A stretch of 64,000 nucleotides of DNA, taken from Perkinsus marinus ATCC 50983 (lineage: Eukaryota; Perkinsozoa; Perkinsida; Perkinsidae). The DNA lies in contig NW_003215522.1 of the NCBI RefSeq assembly GCF_000006405.1, forward strand, positions 50,880 to 114,879, in the 5' to 3' direction. Position numbers and translations under genes: made by a program. The notes beneath the pieces are model-generated. The model searched no databases. It was not told where the DNA came from and saw only the letters and a list, made by a program, of their open reading frames with translations. Below, one piece after another: positions 54,508 through 64,000 of this stretch. Position 1 is the stretch's first letter. Each line of letters begins with the position of its first letter.

Positions 54508-55263
54508 AGGATACAAACTCTGTGGTTTTGCGCCTGCCCTATCTGGTGTGTCCAATGTCTGGGAAGAAGCAGAAGCCTTTCAGTATCCACTGATTAGAAG
54601 ACCGCGAACGGCACAGAATGCGCGTTCTTCCGTGCTTCGTTCGCCAACACCGAGTACTTCTTCGATGCGAGTTATGAGGAGGAAGGTCCGATCAAATTGA
54701 ATGTCACCGTCTACGACTTTCCAGAAGCCTCGGTTCCAAGCCCCGTAGGGTCCTGCGTGTGCGACAAGGAAACTTCTACCAGATCATTCACGGAGAGCAA
54801 CCCCTGCACCTGCGAACTCGATGTGGATGATGGGGAGTTATCTCTTTATGGCAGAATCGCTCTCAGCAACGCAAGGGTGAAATATGCGGAGGCGTTCGTT
54901 TTCAACCATCGCACCCAGGACGGAGCGAACATTTTCCACACCTGTTCGCTCAGAGAGCCGTGGATCTGCCGCGTATCTTGGGCTAATAAGACTCGCCTCG
55001 GCAGTCCCGGGGTGAAGAAGTGGGCTGATTGCAATAAGAGAAAGGAACGCTCTCTAAGCGTTCCCTCTAGTGCTCGGCAGGAGGACCCTGTACCAGGGTG
55101 CATGGTGGACGTCGGGGACAACCTCATCAATGACGTTGGGAAAGCCCACAACCAACAGTGCCAAGCCACTGTTTCGGCCGGTATACTCGCTGCTAGCGAA
55201 TACACAATCGTTCACCTATACCCAGCCCGAGGAGATTCACAAGATCCGCAAGGAAGAGTATAG
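54508..55263 (+). CDS. Hypothetical Cys-containing protein, probably secreted
   Basis: The main exon is open from about 54600 and reads NGTECAFFRASFANTEYFFD, then LNVTVYDFPEASVPSPVG, SCVCDKETSTRSF, NPCTCELDVDDGELSLYG, VKYAEAFVFNHRTQDGANIF and PVPGCMVDVGDNLINDVG. Paired Cys and N-glycosylation sites (NGT, NVT, NKT) suggest an extracellular protein. A plausible leader MRIQTLWFCACPIW begins at 54508 but I could not join it in phase. The end is also uncertain: a different frame (YTQPEEIHKIRKEEYRN) runs to 55279 and may be the true tail after a short intron. No family is recognised. Confidence 0.45.
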
Positions 55264-55340
55264 AAATACCACCAAGTAAAACCTTTGCATGCAACACCAC
55301 GACAATGAAGAGAAAAACTCCAAACGATAACTCATGGGCG

Positions 55341-57417
55341 TCAACTTCCAAACACAGCGAGGATTCTCTCACATGCTTCCTTGATATCATCTGCCGTGCC
55401 GTAACCAGATATCCGCAGAAAGCCTTCTCCTGCCGGACCGAAGCCAACCCCTGGTATCGTGACAATCTGCAACGGTTAGATGTGTACAATAAAGCCCCCC
55501 GGAAGACTCACCTGGCAGTCTCGCAGTAGCTTGTCGAACGCCGTCCACGAATTCCCACCAAACTTGGCGAAAACGAAGGGCGCATCAACACCGCCATAAC
55601 AGGGTATTGCGCATTTGGCCAGAGTCTCACGAATCATCTACGGTGAGTTCAAGTAATATCTGTGTGTTCTCTTTCTTCTCACTTTCATATTCGCCATATA
55701 GTACTCCACCCTCTCCATCACCACCGACAGGTTGTTCAGCACAGCAATGCCTCCAGCGACGGACAAAGCCGAGGCGCCTGAATTGGTCGAAAGGTTTCGC
55801 TCAAAAATTGTCCCCAACGCTGGATGGTCGCAATACGTCTCGCATTTAGTAGAGATGGCTCCTACTGTGTCAGTCCAGGTCCCAATAGACTATACCTACC
55901 TTGAAACACAGTGGTGGAGATCCTTCGCCAGTCAGTGAGGAACGGCGTCCCGTCCGTGAAACGCAGGTCCTCCGGCACAACAGTCCAGCCCAGACGAACC
56001 TACAATGCTGAGCTCCACCGGCAAATCATCCAGAAATCTATAGTGCTCCCGAGGGGAACTCATTTCCAATTTTCTAAATGGCTAGGAACACAATCTTCAA
56101 TAAGTTTCCCATGTCACATTAGGAACATTTTATCCATTTCCTATCAAACTCTGGGGACGTTATCTCTCAAAACTAGACGAGTCTCTCAACTCCGCCACAC
56201 GTCAGTAGACCCATGAGATGCCAAGCCATGTTCCCCGGCGTTCACACTTACTCCTGTGAAACTGGCCAATTTGCTGAACGAATTGGTTTCGATACAACAT
56301 TTTCGCGCGCCCTCGATTTCGTAGATAGAACGTGGTACGTCAGACGATGGACTGATGTAACTGTCGCTGAGGAGATGCGTTACAGCTCTTGAACTAGACT
56401 TGATACCTTCCATAGGCGGCATCGTAGATGATCAACTTCCCATGTTTCACAGCAAAGCGGACCTGCGTGTCACCATGGCGTCACCACGGGTCAGATTTGC
56501 ATCGTACCAGCTCCTCTAACTGATCTCTCCCAGTGGATACACCAGTCGGGTTGTTGGGATTGCAGTAGTAGATTATATCAGCACCAGCATGACCATCGGT
56601 ACCCAGGGTCAAAGTCAAGTCCGGGAAGAAGTCGTTTTCCACAGTACAGGGCATGTACCTACAACGGGCGTTCCCATACAGTGACTGCCAACCAGAGCCT
56701 CACACTATGTCTTCATAATGACCCTGACTCTCCATCTCACCAGAGACCCTTCCAGAGAGCACCGCAGAGTCCGCATACACCTAATACGACGTCGTACACG
56801 AGCCCATCACCTCTGCCTTTCCTTACTGGATACGCCGGGTCTTGCACTGCGACCCTCATGGATGGGTCGAAGAGTAGCTGGAGCCGACCTATGTCCGGCT
56901 TGCTACCATCGTTACCTTCAGCACAAACACTCAAGTGTGGGCGAGGAGGAGAAAGGGGGTTACAGAATATCTCGTGGACCCCAACGCGGCATCGACTGCC
57001 ATAATACTTATCCGAGATCAGCTGCCGTAAAATTGGCTCATACTGCGAGTCGTAGCCCACGAATCCGGCAGGCTGAAAGGCAACGAACAATTCTGTGATC
57101 CACAATAGCATCCTGAGTTACTGTTTGCATGTTCCTAGAGAATTCAGCCATGGAGTCTGCGAGTACTGGAGGGAGTGGTAGCGGCGTGTCCCCCTTACCT
57201 AAGGGGGAGTACCTTATACGATTACCGACTGAGCCCTACCCAAGCTGATGATGCGTCTGCTGTCGCGCCCATTGTCACTGGTGATGTACTCCTGCACCTT
57301 GTCCTTCACCACAGCGAAGAGGTACCCTCCAGAAGGCATCCTCGCTGTAGAGGCACGCCTCGTTATCTTTAAGCCAGTGTCGCTGACCATGACATGAAAA
57401 CTGTCTCCACTCAGCAT
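55341..57417 (-). CDS. dapL: LL-diaminopimelate aminotransferase (DapL)
   Basis: Multi-exon PLP enzyme that converts tetrahydrodipicolinate directly to LL-diaminopimelate in lysine synthesis, the route of plants, algae and some bacteria. Segments in order: [15 protein letters not shown], then [16 protein letters not shown] and [79 protein letters not shown] with the PLP-binding Lys; [43 protein letters not shown]; and [18 protein letters not shown], ending LAVFGS*. Matches to plant and Chlamydia-type DapL run throughout. A plastid role is expected from relatives; no clear transit peptide precedes the chosen ATG, so an upstream exon is possible. One intron contains a family B repeat. Confidence 0.88.
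56024..56163 (-). repeat. Family B repeat, copy 3 (in DapL intron)
   Basis: Reverse copy with CCAATTTTCTAAATGGCTAG, GTTTCCCATGTCACATTAGG and CAAACTCTGGGGACGTTAT. It lies in the intron between the [11 protein letters not shown] and VRLGWTVV exons. Confidence 0.8.
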
Positions 57418-58232
57418 TCTGTATCAACCACCGTTTCCAGATGTGTCACTAACACCCTTGTCGAGATCATCGGCCGAACGACAACAGTGGTTGTTGTACT
57501 ACATACACTTTTTCAATCTCAAATCCAGCAATGGACAACTTTAAAAATAAAAATAGATTTTTTCACACTGTGAAGACATTCTTTTAAATCAGATTTCATT
57601 TTTCCACTGTGTGCTTGCATTTGTGGAATTAGAGTGTTCGATACGCTCAGTATGTCGAGCGAAAATCCAAGGCTGTCAGCTCCGTAAATCGACTATGTGC
57701 ATGCGTGCAAGCAAGCCACGTCACCGTTGTGCTCATCGCTTGAGGATTTTGTGTCCATCATTGTAGTGCTCCCTCCCTTGGGGTCGCCTGGTAGGAGTCT
57801 TCCCTCTCGGGCTGACACAAGTTCTTTTCCCAATGTTACGCAAAGTTGCGGACGGGGGATAAGATGAAGCTGCTCACTACCGAGGCGACACTTTAGTCAA
57901 AACCCAAAGATCCCAAGTAGAACCAACGATAGCAGTAATCAGCAACGAAAGCAAATGCCGTGTTCGCCTCGGAGGTGTAGACTCTCGCAGGCAAGCGTTT
58001 CTCCTACGAACCACCACGTCATGTAGCACATGTCACTTAGGCATTTCCCATACGAGTTCACTCACCGCACTCGTCACTATTAACTGTAAACCAACAAGAC
58101 GAGTCAAACATCATCACCATATGCGTTCACAGATAAAGAGGCATGCACGATCATGGACAAAGACTTAACAGGGACGAACGCATTCTTCATTATCTCAATG
58201 CATTATAGAGATAAGTCATCGTCTACCAGCAC
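57418..58232. other. Intergenic region between DapL and the P-ATPase
   Basis: AT-rich part at 57530-57600 and no open frame of note. It holds the DapL promoter side and the 3' flank of the ATPase gene. Confidence 0.5.
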
Positions 58233-61200
58233 TTAGTAATATGTTGTCTTATACACCCACTTGCCGAATCTGGTCTGAGAGGCTCCCGTTATCGCCTTCA
58301 AATTTGGAGCGCCTTGTCTCAGGAAGTACTTGCGGACCTCATCAAAACAGTAGTTGAAGACAGCGAAGGGCATGGCCGGTACGCATACATGCCACCCTTC
58401 CAGAGGCCGAGTATTGAAGACCACCCACATGAAAGGAGCGAATACGACCAGCGCCGCCACAGAGGACTCCACCACTAAGGCGAAGTTCTGGAACCAGTTG
58501 GACACGCCTTGCATGGTCAGCGACAGAGTACGGCATTTGCAGAAGAACAAAGTGGCATACTGTGCGACCACAATACCCAGGAAGAAGGCGCTTTGGGCGT
58601 ACTTGAGGGCCTCAGTACTGTGACACACCGGGACTCCTCCGTCATTGCTGGTCGAGTCCTCGCCGACTGCCTCAATGAGAGGACTGCGAGTCCAATACAT
58701 GCACTCCATGTCCAGAGTAGCCTCGTCAATCTTCTTCTGGCCGTCCACACTCCAGACCCCATAGGGCACGAACAGAGTGTAGGTCAGACCCTCCAAGACA
58801 ATACTGGCCCGAGGCATGGCATCACAGGCCGGCCTGTTGAACTTGTCGCGAGCATAGACAACTCCCACGCTCTGATCATAGGACCACTTCCCACCGAGAA
58901 GGGCGTCCATCTGGGACTCGGCGGGCATCTGGGACGCCGGAGTTCCCGTTTTCTCATGACAGTACTGTTGGAGATTGTACAATGTGAAGATCGGTCCGCT
59001 GCATTTCTCAAAGACTGGCAGCGAGTCTATGGTCGCAACAGAGGCATCGTCAGGGGCGCGAAGGCCGACTCTCCCACAGATGTGCAATTTGCTTGAGTCA
59101 TTGTCATCCCAATTAAGCTTCTTCTCATCGACCTCAGGGAAAACCGTAGGGGTCATATCGTCCAAATCGAACTCATAAACAACCTTATTGGTGAGACCGA
59201 TGAGCCCGGAGGGTTTGAAGCCGTAGTCGTACATGACCTGGAAGTAGGTGTAGAAGCCCGCCGCTGCCTGCATATACCCTATGATAAGGTAAGAGTATAT
59301 GACCAACTTGTTGGTCACAAGCCTGTCCCTTTGCGGGTCCCTAGGCTTCCTACACATAATGTCGAGCTCAGCGGTCTCATATGCGAAGGAGATCGCAGGA
59401 AGAATGTCCGTGCCCAGATCGACTGCCAGGATGAGGACAGTCGAGAGAGGCAGAGGAATTTGGAGGATAACGAAGGCCAGGAAAGGAGTGATCTCGGGAA
59501 TGTTGGACGTGAGCGTGTAAGCGATAGACTTCTTCAGATTGTCAAAGATGAGCCTTCCTTCTTCGATAGCATTAACGATCGATGAAAAGTCGTCATTAGC
59601 CAGAATCATGTCAGCGGCTTGCATGGCCACCTACAGCGCGACCATTCGGCCTCCTACCGCTGAGTTGCCCTTCCTACCTGCGTTCCTGCGATACCCATAG
59701 CAACGCCAATATTCGCCGCTTTCAGTGCAGGGGCATCATTCACGCCATCGCCGGTCATGGCCGTCACCTTTCCGAGCTCCTTCTGAGTCTCGGCGATTCT
59801 GAGCTTCTGGGTCGGTGTTGTCCTCGCGAAAACAATGTCCTGTATAATGCATCAACTAAAACAACCGACGGACGCGCCGACTCACCCTGTAGTGTGACAA
59901 CACGAACTTCAAATCCTCGTCCGTCATCCCCTTCAACTGATCGCCATGAATGACGACAGCATTGACATCTTCCAGAGGCACCTGCACGGACGATCCCTCT
60001 CAGTGACTCGACTCCCCCATCCCCTCACGTCCTTGATGTCACAGTTTCGCTCCGCCGCAATTTCATCGGCCGTCTTAGATTTAATAATACCAACCTGCTT
60101 AGCGATGGCTTTCGCTGTGGCCGGCTGATCTCCTGTGACCATAATAACCTAACAAAAAGCGTTATCGAGGAAGTGATACCCCCAAGCCCGACGACTTCAC
60201 CTGAATGCCAGCCCCATGGCATTTGGCAACTGCTTGTGGCACGCCCGACCTCGGCGGGTCCACCAGAGAGATGACTCCCAAGAAGGTGAGGCCCTCCAAA
60301 GGGAAGTTGAAGTCCTCAGTGTTCCACTTGAATTCCTCATGATACCTGAGGGGACTCTCAAGAGACCAGCATCATTTCATCTGAAACCAACTTGTCGGGG
60401 TTCAGCTCCAGCTCGGCAAACCCCAGGACGCGCTCGCCCAAACTAGCCAGATGCAGATTAGCCTCGGAGAAAGCCTAGTCGACATACATTCCCGCAGAGA
60501 AAAATTAGCGGAAGCACCACCTTCTTGTGTTTTGGTGTGATCGGGACCCGTTTGCCGTTCTCAATAATGTGAGAGCAGCGGTCAAAGACTTGCTCAGGGG
60601 CGCCCTTCATGAACTGAAAAGGAACAATGGCGTTTTACCCGTTTGACGTGAAGTGGCGTAATACTCGGTGAAAAACGCGATATTCGCGGCCTGTAGTAGT
60701 CGCGAAATATATTTTTCACTAGTGTTTTTCATATCACTAGGGTGAAACTCCAAAGAATTAAAAACCCAAATATGCACCCAACGAGTATCTCACTTCGATG
60801 ATCCCAGCCTTGTCCGGATTGACGCACAGACTAGCAGCAAACTTGTATTTCGAGTTGAACGGTACGCGTCCTGGAAGCGGTAATACATACAGCTTGAGAG
60901 CCTCTATAATGAAAAAGCTACCAGGGTGCTCAGTGCCGTCTCCAGAGATCCTATAAGTTGATCGGAGATCCTTCACAACGTCCTCTCCAGCCAGCACAGT
61001 GAACTTGAATATTCCATGGTCGCTAGCATTGCCGTTCACACACGTGCGGTCCCACACGGGCTTCTCCATATTCTCTGGCGAGCTCTCAAAAGAGGCATCA
61101 TTGCATACCTGAGGGCATGCCGTCAAGTAGGCCCTCTAGGGCCCGGCCGACTCACAGCTGCGCAGCGATGGAGGATCTTGAACGAGGGCGACTCCATCTT

Positions 61201-63106
61201 GGCCTTGTCGAAGGTCCTCGGCGCGATGTCGTGGACTTGGTCATAGCACCACACGTGGCTGCCGGTCATCCGATTCTCCGTGAGAGTACCCGTCTTGTCA
61301 GAGCATATGCAGGAGCATGAGCCCAGGGTCTCAACCGTCTCCAGATTCTTCACCAACACCTACCATGGACAGGCTCCACGTCCTTATCGAAACCAACTCG
61401 GCCCCACGTTCTTGCTTCTCATCCTGATAGCAGTAAGTGTCAAACTGACGGTTACAGTAGTAAGGAGACCCTCGGGGACGTTAGCGACGATCACGCCGAT
61501 CGCGAAGACCAAGTTAGGCACGAACCTTTCCATAAAGTTGCCATCACGGATAATCTGATCGAGGAGCTCTCACATACAGACACGTCACTAAAATGCTCAC
61601 CATTCCCGCTGTGAAGAAGCATATACCGAGGACGATAGCAATGCCCGAGACGATGTGGATGAAATGGTCAATCTCCTTAGTAAGGGTAGTCTCCTCGGCC
61701 TCAGTGTGTGTGACCAGAGTCGCGATTCTTCCAATAACTGTGAAGTCTCCAATGTTCACCACCATGGCTTCAGCTTCTCCTGAGTTGACGAGCCTCAGGA
61801 AAGGTAATCCTCCTCCTCCTTTTACCATTCACGGCTAGGGTCCCGAAGAAGGCGAGATTTTGGGCTTCTAGAGGATGCTCGATGGTGTTGTCGACAGTCT
61901 TAGAGATCTCATCAGGTTCACCAGTCAAGGAGGATTGCTCCACTTTGAAATTCACAGATTTGAGGACGCGCACGTCAGCCGGCACCTGTGATAATAGTGG
62001 CACTTCTAAGGTCCAAACGGTACCTTCTCGCCAGCAGTGATCTTCACTATGTCACCGCGGCATAGCTGAGTGGATTCAATCTGAGGTTCTTATTGATAGT
62101 AGTAGTAGAGGGGAAACTATTTTACGACCTTTTTGAGTTGGCCGTCCCTTAGGACGGTCGCGGTATCAGCTGACATGCTCTGGAGAGCTTCCATGGCCGC
62201 ACTGGATCGGGCGTTCTGATAGTATCTGTAGCGGGCATAGGAGGAGGAGGGGACGAAGAGACGAAGGAGTGGTACGAGAAGCAGCCGGTGAGGAAGTTGA
62301 CAATGGCGAGCACGATGCCTAGATATAAATTCTCGGAGTTGTCTGTGTCCAGCCCGTAACTGAATCGAGAGGTCGATGCCGCGACATACCACACATGTTA
62401 CGCAATGAAGCATAGTATGGCGCCAGTCCATAGCAACAGGGCAAAGGCATTGGTCATCTCTTTGAGGAAGAGGAGCCACCAAGGCGTCTTGGCAGGTGGT
62501 GTGAGCTTGTTCAGTCCGTCCTCAGCCTGGCGGCGTTCAACAGATTCTTCGGTGATGCCTGCTGATACGCTCGGCTTGCCCTTCGAGGTAAGCTAGACCC
62601 ACCTCGACTAGGCTCAGAGTCGTATCTCTCATACAGTACGCCGATATCAACCAGATGCTCGTCCATTTCCACCTCCTTGCGCGCCTCCTCTCGGTCCATT
62701 ATCTTACGATCTCCCTTGGGTTCCTCTGAGAAGTGATTTCATCAAGCTCACCCGTCCATAAATCTCGAGCAGGTGGCAACAGTCCCGAGACACAGAGTGA
62801 ACGACGTGATAGTCGCAGCTCTATTACGGTCCTTGGGGTCGATCCCCATCTTCTTGAGTTCGTTTCGCCTGGAAATTTCCCTAGAGATGAGTTCCCGACT
62901 AATCTTGTGTTGAATCTGTATCTCATTCAGTGCCTGTTCCTCCGAATTGGCCTTGGGCTGGTTGTGGTAGCCCTACAAGAAGCACATTGCCGTGCCCGGA
63001 GTCTACAACTAATTTAGTCGTTGTAGACTATCCCCTTGCTCACCCCAACATCGGACGAGAATCTCCTCTCGATCTCAAAATTCGCTTCAGCTTCAAAGCT
63101 GGCCAT
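58233..63106 (-). CDS. P-type ATPase, Na,K/H,K (P2C) type alpha subunit
   Basis: Large multi-exon gene starting [16 protein letters not shown]. It encodes a P-type cation pump with full P2C landmarks. Cation-ATPase N-domain: [19 protein letters not shown]. Actuator region: [20 protein letters not shown] and [12 protein letters not shown]. Then [20 protein letters not shown]; the phosphorylation site [14 protein letters not shown]; nucleotide-domain [11 protein letters not shown]; hinge [18 protein letters not shown]; membrane segments [14 protein letters not shown] and [15 protein letters not shown] that carry cation ligands; and the C-terminus [11 protein letters not shown], the Na,K-ATPase KETYY-type end. 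It would export Na+ (possibly in exchange for K+ or H+) at the plasma membrane; ion choice is not proven, and no beta subunit is seen. An unusually long, Cys-containing M7-M8 loop is present. A family A MITE sits in an intron. Confidence 0.9.
60629..60753 (-). mobile_element. Family A MITE, copy 5 (P-ATPase intron)
   Basis: Most complete copy, from GGCGTTTTACCCGTTTGACG to ATCACTAGGGTGAAACTCC, nearly palindromic. Removing it leaves an intron of about 60 nt between the ...DKAGIIE and [10 protein letters not shown] exons, the normal size here. Confidence 0.85.
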
Positions 63107-63672
63107 TTTAGTATGTCAACCTGAGTCTCTTTCTTAGATTTCCAGAGCGGAATTCAATTCGCCGTCGCAAATCGCGCGGGGGCGCGCGCTTTTTACATCC
63201 GACGCAACTTTATGGGATAAGCAGTTGTTGACGATCATTAGGACGCCCGGTTAGTCTTGGGACACTATCGGCTCTGAAGCACTGTGAATAAGGAGTAAGA
63301 GTCGATCCTGAGCTCCGGGATTAGTCAAATGAACATGGAATATGGTGCTGGACACACCCACGCACTTGGTGGGCGCGCGACCGGCGTGGTCTACCATGTC
63401 CGCAACACCGACTGAGTGCACACTTCGGTGATCAACAGTTCTCTCGTCGATTCTGAGCCGCAGAATCAGTACGCTAATCACCACAACGTAGCTTCTGAGT
63501 TGCATCAAGTTGATTTGGAAAACCAAGTCGAGATTCGCGCGAGGCCCCCAAGTCGTGGCGGCCAGACTCGCCTGGTGTTGGTATGAATTGCGCGGTTGCC
63601 AGACTTGAGGTAACAGCCTCCGCATGGTCTCCCCTACAGCCTTTGATACCCCTTTAACGTCGTTCTCTGCTA
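63107..63672. other. Divergent spacer; one unsupported antisense frame
   Basis: A minus frame at 63251-63709 (152 residues, beginning TTG) is open and overlaps the start of the next plus gene. It has no family features. A CG-rich palindrome-like stretch (CGCGCGGGGGCGCGCGC) lies at about 63174-63190. Confidence 0.4.
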
Positions 63673-64000
63673 ATGATGCCTTCAGCCTTCCCCTCGCGTT
63701 CTCTCTCAACGCGGATCATCATCCTGGTACTCTTCTCAAGCCTTGCCTCTTTCGCCATTGGAGCTACTACTGGCTCCTCAACAAGCAATGATCGTCATCA
63801 CTCTACTGATATGGACACCAACGTCGTGGTGGTTCCTCCTCTGCCTCTCATCGACGCCGCTAGGATGCTCATATTGGACGTGGTGCAGAGCATGTCAATG
63901 GAGTTCACCTTCGCTCTGGTCTTCGTGGCGAGCTTCCTAGCCTCGCGATACCTCAGAGCTCAGTCTATACCATCAGGTAGGGACCTCTGGTAGTATTCAT
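63673..64000 (+). CDS. Membrane or secreted protein, 5' part (runs off window)
   Basis: ATG frame starting MMPSAFPSRSLSTRIIILVL, with a signal-peptide-like core (ILVLFSSLASFAIGATTG), a His/Ser/Thr-rich spacer and a likely transmembrane helix (FTFALVFVASFLASRYL). Donor-like GTAGGG at about 63976 and GTAGTATTC at 63990 suggest the exon ends near the window edge. Product unknown. It is divergent from the P-ATPase gene, with about 570 bp between starts. Confidence 0.5.

Noticed and set aside
58509-59096. 195-codon plus-strand ORF
   Set aside because: Antisense to the P-ATPase membrane region, which is clearly the coding strand.
63251-63709. 152-codon minus-strand ORF upstream of the P-ATPase
   Set aside because: It begins at TTG, overlaps the ATG and leader of the plus-strand gene and shows no family features.
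1-64000. Spliced-leader gene, CRISPR array, prokaryotic operon or rRNA
   Set aside because: I saw no direct-repeat/spacer pattern, no ribosomal RNA blocks and no match to the spliced-leader sequence I recall for Perkinsus or dinoflagellates; the genes are eukaryotic and spliced.

Overview
The window is nuclear DNA of a compact, intron-rich protist, most likely an alveolate close to Perkinsus (inferred, not proven). Most recognisable genes are split by GT-AG introns of about 40-60 nt. The gene set fits: an AP2-domain protein, a NEK-type kinase, a RING-CH/FHA ubiquitin ligase, an RII-type PKA regulatory subunit, LL-diaminopimelate aminotransferase and a Na,K-type P-ATPase. I rebuilt exon chains by hand from reading-frame continuity, splice sites and recalled family sequences. 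A run of 100 N (17462-17561) marks an assembly gap.

Layout. 1-13.5 kb: 3' part of an ILVBL/HACL2-like thiamine-diphosphate enzyme (+), a LITAF-domain protein (-) with a decayed copy beside it, a mitochondrial carrier (+) and a RING-CH+FHA E3 ligase (-). 13.6-17.5 kb: an intronless AP2 protein and a NEK-type kinase cut by the gap. 18.5-24.5 kb: urocanate hydratase and a PKA regulatory subunit, both minus. 25.2-31.5 kb, plus strand: a minimal tRNA-splicing endonuclease subunit, an RBM25-like splicing factor and a PTC7-type PP2C phosphatase. 31.5-41 kb: poorly recognisable, with a basic Ser/Pro-rich protein, a FASTK/RAP-like organellar helical-repeat protein and a coiled-coil acidic protein. 41.7-50.4 kb: an ankyrin protein, two tandem uridine phosphorylase paralogues, a foldback element with an 82-bp satellite core, and an UNC93-type transporter. 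50.8-64 kb: a small conserved-looking protein, a secreted NHL-repeat protein, DapL aminotransferase, a Na,K-type ATPase and the start of a membrane or secreted protein.

The genes do not form one pathway. Two themes link them: signalling and ion control (PKA-R, NEK, PP2C, P-ATPase, UNC93) and RNA processing (tRNA endonuclease, RBM25, organellar RAP-like protein). Urocanase, DapL, the ThDP enzyme and the uridine phosphorylases add amino-acid, lipid and nucleotide metabolism.

The most unusual content is non-coding. At least four short non-autonomous repeat families (A-D) recur here. By my reconstruction 14 of 17 recognised copies lie inside introns, where they account for nearly all introns longer than about 120 nt. 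The ~1-kb element at 47700-48685 combines ~120-bp terminal inverted repeats with about nine 82-bp tandem units.
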